Source: Arthrobacter sp. YN
GTDB lineage: Bacteria > Actinomycetota > Actinomycetes > Actinomycetales > Micrococcaceae
DNA: 64,000 bases
Direction: 5' to 3'
Assembly: GCF_002224285.1 (NCBI RefSeq)
Contig: NZ_CP022436.1
Span: 3,720,001 to 3,784,000 of the forward strand
In this document: one piece after another, positions 17,090 through 26,190 of the stretch
Layout: the number at the start of each line of letters is the position of its first letter
How positions within the stretch are numbered: the stretch's first letter is position 1
The notes under the pieces: model-generated
The model's database searches: none
Told to the model about the DNA's origin: nothing
Seen by the model: only the letters and a program-made list of their open reading frames with translations
Translations under genes and position numbers: made by a program

Positions 17090-19306
17090 TTACCACTTGC
17101 CCTTGCGGTTGAAATCGCGGTGTCCGCCTTCGCCGCCACTGCGGGGCTTGCGGGCGCCGTCACCGTGGCCGCCGAAGCGGGAACCGCTCGCCTGGCCGCG
17201 GTCGCGGTCGCCGAAGCTGCCCGCGGTGCGCTCGGAGCGGTCGCTGTAAGAGCGGCCACCACGCTCAGCGGAGGTACGCTCGCCGCCTTCGGACTTGCGG
17301 AAGTCCTTCTTGAAGCCGCCGGCACCCTTGAAGTTTCCGCCGCCACGGTTTTCGCGGTCGCCATAGCCACCACGTCCGCCGCCGCCGCCACCGGAGTAAC
17401 TGCCGCGGTCGCCGCTGGGCTTGCGTCCGTTGTCCAGTTCGAGGTGGATCAGCTCGCCACCGATGCGGGTGCGGGACAGTGCGCGCAGCTGCTCGGGGCT
17501 GAGGTCTGCCGGGAGCTCCACCAGGGAGTGGTCCGAGCGGATGTCGATGCCACCGATCTGTGCGGAGGAGATGCCACCTTCGTTGGCAATGGCGCCCACG
17601 ATGGAACCCGGCATGACGCGCTGACGGCGTCCGACGGCGATCCGGTAGGTGGCGTTGCCCTCGGTGAGCGTACGGGTCGGGCCACGGGAACCGAAGCCGT
17701 CCTTGGAGCGCTCACGCTTCTGGTACTCGGGAGCTGCAGGCAGTTCCTTGACCAGCAACGGCTGCCCACCCTGTGCCATGACGGCCAGGGCAGCTGCGAT
17801 CTCGGCTGCGGGAACGTTGTGCTCTTCCTCATAGGAGGAGATAAGGTCGCGGAACGCTGCAACATCCTCGGACGCGAGGGTCTCGGTGATGCGCTCGGCG
17901 AACTTGCCCAGGCGCAGCGTGTTCACGGTCTCGGCGGTGGGCAGGTGCATCTGCTCCACCGGCTGGCGGGTTGCCTTCTCGATGGAACGCAGCAGGTACT
18001 TCTCGCGCGGCGTCATGAAGAGGATGGCGTCACCGGAACGGCCTGCACGGCCGGTGCGGCCAATGCGGTGCACGTAGGACTCGGTGTCGTGCGGGATGTC
18101 GTAGTTGATGACGTGGCTGATGCGCTCCACGTCAAGGCCACGGGCAGCGACGTCGGTGGCCACGAGGATGTCGATGCGGCCTTCCTTCAGCGCGTCCACA
18201 GTGCGTTCGCGCTGCTGCTGCGGGATGTCGCCGTTGATGGCGGCAGCCTGGAAACCGCGGGCCTTCAGCTTGTCGGCGAGGTCCTCGGTAGCCATCTTGG
18301 TGCGCACGAAGGCGATCACGCCGTCGAACTCTTCAACCTCGAGGATGCGGGTCAGGGCGTCCAGCTTGTGCGGGCCCATGACCTGGAGGTAACGCTGCTT
18401 GGTGTTGGCGCCCGTGGTGGTCTTGGACTTCACCGAGATTTCAGCAGGGTTGTTCAGGTACTGCTTGGACATGCGGCGGATCTGGCCCGGCATGGTGGCA
18501 GAGAACAGCGCCACCTGGCGGGTTTCCGGAGTCTGCTGGAAGATCTGCTCCACGTCATCGGCAAAGCCCATGCGCAGCATTTCGTCAGCTTCGTCCAGTA
18601 CCAGGTACTGGAGTTCGGACAGGTCCAGTGAACCCTTGGCGATGTGGTCGATCACGCGGCCGGGGGTACCCACAACAACCTGGGCACCGCGGCGCAGGCC
18701 GGCGAGCTGCGGGCCGTAAGCCGAGCCACCGTAGACCGGGAGGACGGTGAAGTCGTCAATGTGCTTGGCGTAGGAGGTGAAAGCCTCGGCAACCTGGAGG
18801 GCCAGTTCACGCGTCGGGGCCAGGACCAGTGCCTGGGTCTTGCGCGAGGGACCGTTGAGGTCGTGGAGTTCTGCCAGGCGGGACAGGGCGGGAACAGCAA
18901 AAGCTGCGGTCTTGCCGGTACCGGTCTGGGCGAGGCCAACGACGTCGCGGCCTTCGAGGAGCAGCGGGATGGTGGCTGCCTGGATGGGTGACGGCTTCTC
19001 GTAGCCGACATCCTGCAGAGCGGCCAGAACGCGGCCGTCGATGCCAAGATCGACGAAGCGTACGCCTTCTTCTTCCTCTTCTTCTGCCTTGGGGGCAGGA
19101 GCTTCGGTTTCTTCTGCCTTGGGGGCAGGAGCTTCGGTGAAGGTGGGGGCTGCAGACTCGGCTGCGGCGTTCTCGACGGGGGCAGCGGCAGCAGCCGGTG
19201 CTTCAGCTTCGGCGGGCGCGGTGGTCTCTGCTGCAACAGCGGACTCAGCGGACTCAGCGGACTCAGTGGTCTGGGCGTCGAAGTTTTCGTTGAGATTTTC
19301 GGTCAT
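17090..19306 (-). CDS. DEAD-box ATP-dependent RNA helicase (DeaD/CsdA type)
   Basis: A 738-residue helicase that remodels RNA structure in ribosome assembly and cold adaptation. An acidic, Ala/Glu/Pro-rich N-terminus (about 1-80) contains in-frame repeats. The core shows AQTGTGKT (126-133), PTRELALQ, DEAD (238-241), SATMPGQ and HRIGRTGRAGRSG. A DbpA-type RNA-binding domain follows (YRIAVGRRQRVMPGSIVGAI, about 560-640). The C-terminal ~100 residues are Gly/Arg/Ser-rich with RGG-like repeats. ATG 19306 is chosen because the acidic leader starts there; the frame is open further upstream. The long leader with hairpins hints at post-transcriptional control. Confidence 0.92.
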   Translation of the reverse strand: MTENLNENFDAQTTESAESAESAVAAETTAPAEAEAPAAAAAPVENAAAESAAPTFTEAPAPKAEETEAPAPKAEEEEEEGVRFVDLGIDGRVLAALQDVGYEKPSPIQAATIPLLLEGRDVVGLAQTGTGKTAAFAVPALSRLAELHDLNGPSRKTQALVLAPTRELALQVAEAFTSYAKHIDDFTVLPVYGGSAYGPQLAGLRRGAQVVVGTPGRVIDHIAKGSLDLSELQYLVLDEADEMLRMGFADDVEQIFQQTPETRQVALFSATMPGQIRRMSKQYLNNPAEISVKSKTTTGANTKQRYLQVMGPHKLDALTRILEVEEFDGVIAFVRTKMATEDLADKLKARGFQAAAINGDIPQQQRERTVDALKEGRIDILVATDVAARGLDVERISHVINYDIPHDTESYVHRIGRTGRAGRSGDAILFMTPREKYLLRSIEKATRQPVEQMHLPTAETVNTLRLGKFAERITETLASEDVAAFRDLISSYEEEHNVPAAEIAAALAVMAQGGQPLLVKELPAAPEYQKRERSKDGFGSRGPTRTLTEGNATYRIAVGRRQRVMPGSIVGAIANEGGISSAQIGGIDIRSDHSLVELPADLSPEQLRALSRTRIGGELIHLELDNGRKPSGDRGSYSGGGGGGRGGYGDRENRGGGNFKGAGGFKKDFRKSEGGERTSAERGGRSYSDRSERTAGSFGDRDRGQASGSRFGGHGDGARKPRSGGEGGHRDFNRKGKW
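19077..19140 (-). repeat. In-frame tandem repeat encoding EAPAPKAEE units
   Basis: A unit of roughly 30 bases containing CTTGGGGGCAGGAGCTTCGG occurs twice in tandem inside the helicase gene and encodes two consecutive EAPAPKAEE-type units. A further nine-base unit (GCGGACTCA) repeats three times near 19240-19265, encoding SAESAESAE. Both expand the acidic N-terminus without breaking the frame. Confidence 0.7.
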
Positions 19307-19697
19307 AGGGGGAAATTCCTCATCCATAGGGCAGTCGGCGCGGCCCGGTTGGGCTTGGCCGCAGTACTCGTCGCGAAAACAGGCAAAGTGCCCTGCTTTC
19401 GCAAGAAGTCCGGCGCTATCGCAATCCCATGGCAGGACTTCCCGCTGCATCTCTTGGCTGCTATCCCAGCAGTCTGTACAGCGTTTTCTTTAGCCGGCTC
19501 TCCCTATGAAAATGCCCGCACACAATTGCGGGCCCCAACACTTACCAGTCCTGCCTCAAGAATTGGGCAGGATAAAGGGATTTCCGGAGTGGGGGATATT
19601 TCAAGTGTAGGGCACGGGGTGGCCTCACCGCGACTTAAGTCTTGATCAAGGGCGGTGAGCTTGTTCACACTCCACTTCAACCGCTGCCCTGGAGCCC
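19307..19697. promoter_or_regulatory. 391-base leader/intergenic region before the helicase gene
   Basis: No convincing gene. On the minus strand it is the long upstream region of the DeaD helicase. Two hairpins are visible: GCCCGCA (19514-19520) with TGCGGGC (19527-19533), and CCTGCC (19550-19555) with GGCAGG (19566-19571). The first could also end the upstream MOSC transcript, since ATTTTC follows it on the minus strand. Long structured leaders are common for cold-shock helicases; that role here is inferred. Confidence 0.45.
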
Positions 19698-20351
19698 TCA
19701 GAGGCCGTGGCGGCGGAGGACGTTCTGGAACTTTGAGTGGTACTCGTCCTGGAGCCGGATTTCTCCGTCAGCCTCGGCGTCCAGCAATACCTGAACGATG
19801 TCCGGCGTCGGTTCGCTGAACCACTGGCCCACCGTGATGCCATGCTTCGGAACGAAGGTGCGGTGAATGTGGTCCCCGGGAGAAATGGTCCCTGTCCTGA
19901 TGACGCGGAGGTAAGTGCCAACCCGTCCGGCCTGCGTGAACCGCTTCACCCACTGCGGCTCTCCCAGCACCCGTTGGAACGTAGCGCAGGGCACGCGTGG
20001 GGACGTCACCTCAACCTCCACGTCAAGGCCAACCTTCCACCGTTCACCAATCACGGCGCCCGTGGTTTCGATTCCGGACACCCGCAGGTTCTCACCGAAG
20101 AGACCAGCCGGCACCTCCCGCTGCAGCTCGGCCGCCCAGTAATCGGCATCCTCCTGCGAGTACGCGTACAGGGCTTGGTCTTCTCCGCCGTGATCGAGCC
20201 GGTTTGCCTGCACGTCCCCGTGAAGCCCAAGTTTATGGACTTTGACCGGACCTTCCACCGCACGTTTGTCCATGGCGGTGACCCCCACGTTGCCCGGATC
20301 AGGCAGCAGCTGGTGGACCCGGCAGACGGCAAGGAGGGAGGCGGTGTTCAT
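19698..20351 (-). CDS. MOSC domain-containing protein (YiiM-like)
   Basis: A 217-residue protein of the molybdenum cofactor sulfurase C-terminal family. Typical features are GLHGDVQANRLDHGGEDQAL, the segment AGLFGENLRVSG, and the conserved Cys in RVPCATFQRVLG. E. coli YiiM and YcbX relatives help reduce N-hydroxylated compounds with molybdenum cofactor. No clear Shine-Dalgarno precedes ATG 20351, but TAGACT lies six bases before the ATG, so a leaderless transcript is possible. The direct repeat AGATCT-AC-AGATCT (20379-20392) lies in its upstream region. Confidence 0.87.
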   Translation of the reverse strand: MNTASLLAVCRVHQLLPDPGNVGVTAMDKRAVEGPVKVHKLGLHGDVQANRLDHGGEDQALYAYSQEDADYWAAELQREVPAGLFGENLRVSGIETTGAVIGERWKVGLDVEVEVTSPRVPCATFQRVLGEPQWVKRFTQAGRVGTYLRVIRTGTISPGDHIHRTFVPKHGITVGQWFSEPTPDIVQVLLDAEADGEIRLQDEYHSKFQNVLRRHGL

Positions 20352-20390
20352 GGGATCAGTCTACGGACGGACCGGCGCAGATCTACAGAT

Positions 20391-21065
20391 CTAAGGATCA
20401 AAACGGTAGCCCATGCCCGCTTCCGTGTGCAGATGGCGGGGCTCTGCCGGATCCCGCTCCAACTTCCGGCGCAGCTGGGCGATGTACACGCGCAGGTATT
20501 GGGTTTCCTTGGCGTAGGCCTGCCCCCAGACCTGGGTGAGGATCTGCTGCTGGCTCACCAGCTTCCCCTTATTACGGACCAGCAGCTCCAGGATGTTCCA
20601 CTCCGTGGGCGTCAGCCTGACCTCAGCCCCGTCCTTCACGATCTTCTTGCCTGCCAGGTCCACCATGAAGTCGGTAGTGGCCAACGTTGGTTCCTCATGC
20701 CCGGTGACCACACGGCGGGAGGCGACCCGAAGCCGCGCAAGCAGCTCATCCAAACCGAAAGGCTTGGTCACGTAGTCGTCCGCACCGGCGTCGAGCGCCT
20801 CCACCTTGTCCTCCGACGCGTGCCGGGCAGAGAGCACAATGATGGGCATGCTGCTCCAGCCGCGGATCCGGCGGATGATCTCCACGCCGTCCATATCCGG
20901 CAGCCCGAGGTCCAGCACCACGATCTCCACCGGCTGCTTGGCAACGGCCTGCAAGGCATCGGCACCGTTGCCTACCGACAACGCCTGGTAGCCATGGGCC
21001 TGAAGAGTGATCTGCATGGCGCGGGCAATCCGGGCCTCGTCCTCGACGATGAGTACCAGCGTCAT
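20391..21065 (-). CDS. KdpE-like OmpR-family response regulator
   Basis: A 224-residue two-component regulator. The receiver domain has the acidic pair VEDE near the N-terminus, the phosphorylated Asp52 in VVLDLGLPDMDG and Lys101 in YVTKPFG. The C-terminal winged helix (LTPTEWNILELLVRNKGKLV) binds DNA. Its start overlaps the sensor kinase stop by four bases (ATGA), so the pair is translationally coupled. Sequence flavour is KdpE, normally the activator of the potassium pump operon kdpFABC, but no pump genes lie next to it. Confidence 0.88.
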   Translation of the reverse strand: MTLVLIVEDEARIARAMQITLQAHGYQALSVGNGADALQAVAKQPVEIVVLDLGLPDMDGVEIIRRIRGWSSMPIIVLSARHASEDKVEALDAGADDYVTKPFGLDELLARLRVASRRVVTGHEEPTLATTDFMVDLAGKKIVKDGAEVRLTPTEWNILELLVRNKGKLVSQQQILTQVWGQAYAKETQYLRVYIAQLRRKLERDPAEPRHLHTEAGMGYRFDP

Positions 21066-22576
21066 TGCGCGCCACCAGTCCACAGCGGCATGGTGACCAC
21101 CATGGTCAAACCACCACCCGGCGTCGGCTCCGCGGCCAGTCTCCCGCCCATGGCCTCGCAGAACCCCTTGGCAACCGCGAGTCCCAACCCGATCCCCCCA
21201 CCGGCAGTGTGTCCGGGCGCCGGCGAATCACCGAAGCGCTGGAACGGCTGGAACATGGTGAGGACTTCCTCCCTGCCCACTCCCCTGCCATGATCCACAA
21301 TCCGCAGTTCACCGGCGGGCCGGTCCCCCAAGGTGATGCCGGCACCAGCCCGTGCCGTCAGGACCACATCCGATTCAGGTGCGTACTTCAGTGCGTTCTC
21401 CACGATGTTGGCCACCACGCGCTCCAGCATGCCGGCGTCGGCCTGCACCGGGGGAAGATTGGGCGGCAGTTCGTTGCGGAGGTGCTCAGGCGGAAGACCG
21501 CGCAGCGCCTGCGGCAGTACCTCAGCCCAGCCGATACCGGTCAGCAGCGGATTCACCGCGTCTGCGGTGATGCGGGACATGTCCAGGAGATTGTCCACCA
21601 GGTGATCCAGACGGTCCGCATAGTCCTCGATGGTTTCCAGCAGTTCCCGCTCCACCTCTGGAGGAAAACTCACGTCCTCCTGGCGCAGGCTGCTGACAGC
21701 AAGCTTGATACCGGCCAACGGCGTCCTCAGGTCATGCGACACGGCGCGCAGAATGGAGGTCCGCATCTTGTTGCCCTCGGACAGCCGGACATTGTCCCGC
21801 CGGCTCTTCACCAACTGCTGCCGCTCACGCACGGCCACCACAAAGGCTCCGAAAGCGGCAAGCAGCCGCTGGCGCTGCGGTGTTAAGGGTCCGCCGCGCA
21901 GCAGCAGCGTGTACTGGGGATCGACGACGGCGGCATGGTCGGCGGCGGCATGGGTCACCGGCGGATTGGGCCCGGCGCTCGCCAGGACCTGCGATGCGGG
22001 AGCCGCTCCGGGCGTGGCTGCCGCCCCCGGGGCCGCGGAGCCCAGCAACGTCACCGCTTCCATGCCAAGGTTGCCACGGACCTTCTCAAGGAAGGTCTCC
22101 AGGCTTCCATCCGAACTCAGGATCCGGAGGGCCAACTCGCTCAGGGCAGTGGCTTCCGCTTCGGATCGCGCTGCTTCCTGGGCCCGCCTGCTGGCCAGGC
22201 CCACCGCGAGCGCCACACCGCAGGCCACTGCCAGGAACACCACCAAGGTGAAAAGCGTGGTGGGGTCGGCAATCGAAAGCGAGCCAACCGGATCGGCCGA
22301 GAAGTAGTTCAGCAGGAAGCTGCCCAAAACCGCGGCCACCACTGCAGGCCACAGCCCGCCGATCGCGGCGACCGCAACCGCCACGGCCAACTGCAGCAGC
22401 ATGATCATGGCGAAGTTACGGAAGTTGAGGAACGTCACCAAAAGTTCGACGGCGGGCGGCAGCATGAGTGCCAGTACCAAACCGGTCACCACACGCCCCC
22501 GGCCGATGCCTCGAACCGGCGGGAGCCGGAGCAGCACGCCGTCGTCGCCGTTGCTGTAGGTCTCTGGTGCCGCCAT
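21062..22576 (-). CDS. KdpD-like sensor histidine kinase lacking the KdpD N-terminal domain
   Basis: A 504-residue membrane kinase. Membrane segments at about residues 30-130 form a DUF4118 (KdpD membrane) domain. A GAF-like region (150-255, with an Ala/Pro-rich insert), the HisKA box AVSHDLRTPLAGI (His281) and an HATPase with NIVENALKYAPES and GGGIGLGLAVAKG follow. ATG 22576 is chosen because AAGGA precedes it. Full-length KdpD is near 850-900 residues, with a KdpD ATP-binding domain and a UspA domain in front; both are absent here. It may sense turgor or ions differently, or act with a separate KdpD-N protein. Confidence 0.85.
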   Translation of the reverse strand: MAAPETYSNGDDGVLLRLPPVRGIGRGRVVTGLVLALMLPPAVELLVTFLNFRNFAMIMLLQLAVAVAVAAIGGLWPAVVAAVLGSFLLNYFSADPVGSLSIADPTTLFTLVVFLAVACGVALAVGLASRRAQEAARSEAEATALSELALRILSSDGSLETFLEKVRGNLGMEAVTLLGSAAPGAAATPGAAPASQVLASAGPNPPVTHAAADHAAVVDPQYTLLLRGGPLTPQRQRLLAAFGAFVVAVRERQQLVKSRRDNVRLSEGNKMRTSILRAVSHDLRTPLAGIKLAVSSLRQEDVSFPPEVERELLETIEDYADRLDHLVDNLLDMSRITADAVNPLLTGIGWAEVLPQALRGLPPEHLRNELPPNLPPVQADAGMLERVVANIVENALKYAPESDVVLTARAGAGITLGDRPAGELRIVDHGRGVGREEVLTMFQPFQRFGDSPAPGHTAGGGIGLGLAVAKGFCEAMGGRLAAEPTPGGGLTMVVTMPLWTGGAQ

Positions 22577-22603
22577 GGCTACATCCTTACACGCTTCACG
22601 CGG

Positions 22604-22619
22604 TGGGGAGTTCTCCCCA
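22604..22619. promoter_or_regulatory. Dyad in divergent promoter region
   Basis: TGGGGA (22604-22609) and TCCCCA (22614-22619) form a perfect dyad with a four-base spacer, 28 bases before the sensor kinase start. It is a candidate operator for the two-component genes or the divergent YgiB-like operon. A TAGGCT element (near 22661) lies in plus orientation downstream of it. Confidence 0.4.
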
Positions 22620-22728
22620 TTTACCGCCGTCATCCATGCCTGCACGGCGCGCAAGGACTAGGCTTGCTCTGAGCATTCCGGTCCGGTGTACCGCCGGACA
22701 CTTCAACGGTCTATCCAGGGGGATATCC

Positions 22729-23430
22729 ATGGGCCCGAAAGACAGCCCTGACGCAGCCGGCAACAACGGCAGCAGCAGGGACAACAACAGCGACTTCGGA
22801 GCGGGCAACAATCCGCCCAAACCGCCACCTTGGCAGGTGCCCAAGCCAGAACTCCACCCTGAGCTGTTCACTCCTGTTCAGGAGAACCCGCAACAGGACA
22901 AACCGACGCGGAAGAGCAGGAAAGCGCCTGCAGGCGCTGGTCCCAGCGCGACCGGAGCTCCTCAACCGGGGCAGCCCCTCCCCGTGGTGGACCCGTTCGC
23001 CAAGGAACGCGAACGCGGCGAGGCCGAGGCGGCAAAGAAGAAGAAGCGCTCGCAGCGGCGCACCGTCGTGGTGGGCTTGGGCGTGACTGCACTCCTGGCC
23101 GGAACCATCACCGCCATCGTGGCAAGCAACGAGCAGGAGGCTGACTACGCGCAGGTCTGTTTCAATGAGGAAACCGGCGAGCGCGTTGAAGATAACGAGT
23201 GCAACAACAGCAGTTCGGCTGGCCGCAGCTCGGCAATCTACGCCTGGTACTTCTACTCGCGGGGCGCAAGCGTGCCCGCGGTGGGGCAAAACCGCAGCGC
23301 TTACCCGGCCTACACCACCACAGTTCCCGCCGGCGCCAAGACGGCCACGGGCTACAGCACCAAGGGCGGCACGGTCAGCCGCGGCGGCTTCGGCAGCAGC
23401 TCCAAAAGCGGCGGAAGCTCGGGGGGCTAG
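22729..23430 (+). CDS. YgiB/DUF1190-like membrane protein
   Basis: A 233-residue protein. A long polar, Pro/Gln/Asn-rich N-terminus (1-90) is followed by a basic cluster KKKKRSQRR and one membrane helix (about 112-133). The outer part carries two Cys (144 and 158), a Tyr/Ser-rich stretch and a Gly/Ser-rich tail containing TVSRGGFGSS. That ending matches the TVTRGGFGES ending I recall for E. coli YgiB. YgiB is encoded next to the GSP-synthase-like YgiC, and here too the next gene is of that family, three bases downstream. The start is ATG 22729 with an AGGGGG ribosome site. Role unknown; partnership with the ligase is inferred. Confidence 0.7.
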   Translation: MGPKDSPDAAGNNGSSRDNNSDFGAGNNPPKPPPWQVPKPELHPELFTPVQENPQQDKPTRKSRKAPAGAGPSATGAPQPGQPLPVVDPFAKERERGEAEAAKKKKRSQRRTVVVGLGVTALLAGTITAIVASNEQEADYAQVCFNEETGERVEDNECNNSSSAGRSSAIYAWYFYSRGASVPAVGQNRSAYPAYTTTVPAGAKTATGYSTKGGTVSRGGFGSSSKSGGSSGG

Positions 23431-23432
23431 GC

Positions 23433-24638
23433 GTGCGTCGACTGCCCTCCGAGCCCAGGCCGGACTGGAAGCAAAAGATCGAAGAACAGGGCCTGGTTTT
23501 TTCCACCACCACCATGCCCGATGGCCGAAAAATCGAATACTGGAACGAATCGGCGTACTACGAATTCACCGAGGACGAGGTGGAGACCCTCGAGAAAACC
23601 GCCGAAGACATGCACATCATGTGCCTGGAGGCCGCCAAGTACCTGGCAACCGGAGCCATGGGCGATCTCGGCATTGGGCAGCAAGCCCTGGAGCTGGCCG
23701 GAGAGTCACTGCTGGCCGCGGATGTGGACGTCTATGGCCGTTTCGACTTCATCTATGACGGCAAGGGCGGCCCGGCCAAGATGCTGGAGTACAACGCCGA
23801 TACCCCTACCGGGCTGATCGAAGCCTCCGTGGCCCAGTGGTTCTGGCTCCAGGACGTCTTCCCGGAAAAAGACCAGTGGAACGGTATCCATGAAGCCCTG
23901 ATCCGGCAGTGGAAGAAAATGCAGTTCCGCACCGGCATGAGCACGCTCCACGTGGCCCATTCCGAAGCGGAGGAATCCGGCGAGGACTGGATGACGGCTG
24001 CCTACATGCGGGATGTCGCAAGCCAGGGTGGCTGGACCACCATCGGCATCAACATGTCCGACATCGGCTGGGACCCCAACCTGAACCGGTTCGTGGACCT
24101 GGACAACTTCATGATCAGCACCATGTTCAAGCTGTATCCATGGGAGCTGATGATGAAGGAGCCGTTCGGGCAGCGCCTCCTGCAGCGCGCCCACAATCCG
24201 CGCTGGGTTGAGCCGGCGTGGAAGATGCTGCTGTCCAACAAAGCACTGCTGGCGGCCTTGTGGCATTTGTACCCCAATCACGAAAACCTGCTGCCGGCCT
24301 ACCTCGGCGATCCCGGTCCCCTCAAGGAATGGGTGGCCAAACCGCTGCACGGACGCGAGGGCGACAACATCCGCATCCACGCCCCCGGCATTGAAATCCA
24401 GCAGCCAGGCGGCTACGGCCGTGAAGGTTGGTGCTTCCAGCAGTACCACTCCCTGCCCGACTTCGATGGCAACCATCCGGTCCTGGGTCTGTGGGTGGTG
24501 GATGGCGAATCCGTCGGTTGCGGCATCCGCGAATCGGACGGCCCCATCACGGACTACTTCTGCCGCTTTGTCCCCAATACCATCGACGCCCCGGCGCCCA
24601 TCGCGCCCCCTGCTACTTCCTACGGAGCTGCACTATGA
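23433..24638 (+). CDS. Glutathionylspermidine synthase family ATP-grasp ligase (YgiC-like)
   Basis: A 401-residue ligase of the GSP_synth family, which joins a carboxylate to an amine using ATP. Characteristic stretches are FDFIYDGKGGPAKMLEYNAD, LIEASVAQWFWLQDV, PNHENLLPAYLGDPG, the ATP-binding KPLHGREGDNIRI and the ending GCGIRESDGPITDYFCRFVP. The amidase half of E. coli Gss is absent, as in YgiC and YjfC. Actinobacteria of this type use mycothiol rather than glutathione, so the true substrate is unlikely to be glutathione. The start is GTG 23433, preceded by a G-rich run. It overlaps the APC permease by four bases. Confidence 0.85.
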   Translation: MRRLPSEPRPDWKQKIEEQGLVFSTTTMPDGRKIEYWNESAYYEFTEDEVETLEKTAEDMHIMCLEAAKYLATGAMGDLGIGQQALELAGESLLAADVDVYGRFDFIYDGKGGPAKMLEYNADTPTGLIEASVAQWFWLQDVFPEKDQWNGIHEALIRQWKKMQFRTGMSTLHVAHSEAEESGEDWMTAAYMRDVASQGGWTTIGINMSDIGWDPNLNRFVDLDNFMISTMFKLYPWELMMKEPFGQRLLQRAHNPRWVEPAWKMLLSNKALLAALWHLYPNHENLLPAYLGDPGPLKEWVAKPLHGREGDNIRIHAPGIEIQQPGGYGREGWCFQQYHSLPDFDGNHPVLGLWVVDGESVGCGIRESDGPITDYFCRFVPNTIDAPAPIAPPATSYGAAL

Positions 24639-26161
24639 GCACTGAAACCTCGACCCCGGGCGGCGTCCCAGCGGGCGGCGACCGTACCGCCGTCGTAGCT
24701 TCCAAAGGCCTTCACGCCGGGATCCTTGACCTTGGCGACTCCGTCATGCTGGGCCTGGCATCCACCGCGCCCGTCTATTCGCTGGCGGCGACACTGGGGC
24801 TCATTGTTGCCGTCAACGGCAACTACACGCCGCTGATCCTGATCCTCGGCTTCCTCCCGGTCCTGTTCATTGCCTACGCCTTCCGTGAGCTCAACAGCGC
24901 CATGCCCGATTGCGGCACCACGTTCTTCTGGGCCCGCAAAGCCTTCGGTCCGTGGGCCGGCTGGCTGGGCGGCTGGGGTGTGGCCCTTGCCGGAATCGTG
25001 GTTTTGGCCAACCTGGCGCAGATTGCCGGCAAGTACCTCTGGCTCCTGATCGGCGATGGTTCCCTGGCCGAGAACACGTGGCTGGTGACGGCCACCGGCG
25101 TGCTGTTCATCGTGTTCATGACGTATGTGAACCATCGCGGCATCCGGCTGGGCGAGCACGTCCAGCGCACCCTGACCTACATCCAGTACATCTCGCTGGG
25201 TATCTTCGCGGTGGCCATTGTCTTCCGCATTGCCGGCGGGGCGCCTGAAGGACAGGCCTTCGACTTCGAATGGTTCAACCCGGCCGGCGCATTTGCCGAC
25301 CCCGGTGCTGTGGTCCATGGCGTGCTGCTGGCGTTGTTCATCTACTGGGGCTGGGACACGTGCCTGGCCCTCAATGAGGAAACCGAAAACCCTGCCAAGA
25401 CCCCCGGCCGTGGCGCCGTCATCTCAGCCTCCGTGCTGGTGGCGATCTACGTTTCCGTTGCACTGTTGGTGATGATGTACGCCACGATCGGTACCGATGG
25501 CATCGGCCTGGGCAACGAGGCCAACCAGGATGACGTCTTCCTGGCCATGAAGGACGTTGTGCTGGGTCCCTGGGGCTGGCTGATCATCGTAGCTGTGCTG
25601 GCGTCCGTCCTGTCCTCCACACAAACCACCATCCTGCCCACCGCACGCGGAACACTGTCCATGGGCGTGCATGGCGCACTCCCCGCCCGGTTCGGCAAGG
25701 TCCACGAGCGCTTCATGACCCCGGGCTTCTCCACCCAGGTCATGGGTGCGGTGGCCGTGGTGTACTACGTAGCCATGAGTTTCCTCAGCGAAAACCTGCT
25801 GTCCGATTCCATCAGCGCCATCAGTTTGTTCATCGCGTTCTACTACGCCCTGACCGGGTTCTCCTGTGTGTGGTTCTTCCGCTCCACGCTCAAGGATTCT
25901 GCCCGCAACCTGTGGTTCCGCGGCATCCTGCCGTTCCTCGGAGCGCTGTCCCTGACGGCGGCGTTCTTCATCTCAGCAGTGCAGATGTGGGACCCGTCCT
26001 ACGGGGACACGCAGATCTTCGGCATCGGCGGGGCATTCGTCAGCGGCGTACTGCTGCTGGCCCTGGGTGTCGTGCTGGCCATCGTGTGCCGCTTCGCACC
26101 GTCCACCCGCGGCTACTTCACCGGTGAGCGGGCCGAGGCCGGGGTGGTACGCGGCGAATAG
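24635..26161 (+). CDS. APC superfamily amino acid/amine permease
   Basis: A 508-residue membrane carrier with about 12-14 membrane segments. The first-segment motif GLHAGILDLGDSVMLGLAST and the gating region FRELNSAMPDCGTTFFWARK are typical of the APC group. Its start overlaps the stop of the ligase gene (ATGA), so transport and ligation are tightly coupled in expression. A polyamine, amino acid or peptide-like substrate of the ligase is a reasonable inference. A strong terminator follows. Confidence 0.88.
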   Translation: MSTETSTPGGVPAGGDRTAVVASKGLHAGILDLGDSVMLGLASTAPVYSLAATLGLIVAVNGNYTPLILILGFLPVLFIAYAFRELNSAMPDCGTTFFWARKAFGPWAGWLGGWGVALAGIVVLANLAQIAGKYLWLLIGDGSLAENTWLVTATGVLFIVFMTYVNHRGIRLGEHVQRTLTYIQYISLGIFAVAIVFRIAGGAPEGQAFDFEWFNPAGAFADPGAVVHGVLLALFIYWGWDTCLALNEETENPAKTPGRGAVISASVLVAIYVSVALLVMMYATIGTDGIGLGNEANQDDVFLAMKDVVLGPWGWLIIVAVLASVLSSTQTTILPTARGTLSMGVHGALPARFGKVHERFMTPGFSTQVMGAVAVVYYVAMSFLSENLLSDSISAISLFIAFYYALTGFSCVWFFRSTLKDSARNLWFRGILPFLGALSLTAAFFISAVQMWDPSYGDTQIFGIGGAFVSGVLLLALGVVLAIVCRFAPSTRGYFTGERAEAGVVRGE

Positions 26162-26190
26162 TCCTGGCGCACCTTCCCGGTTAGTCCTCC

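Noticed and set aside
17063..18631. 522-codon open frame on the plus strand opposite the helicase
   Set aside because: It mirrors the codon bias of the DeaD gene; the minus-strand protein has all helicase motifs.
19737..21293. 518-codon plus-strand frame across MOSC and KdpE genes
   Set aside because: It spans two clear minus-strand genes and their gap, which a real gene would not.
24620..25318. 232-codon minus-strand frame opposite the APC permease
   Set aside because: Composition typical of an antisense shadow; no ribosome site and no recognisable domain.
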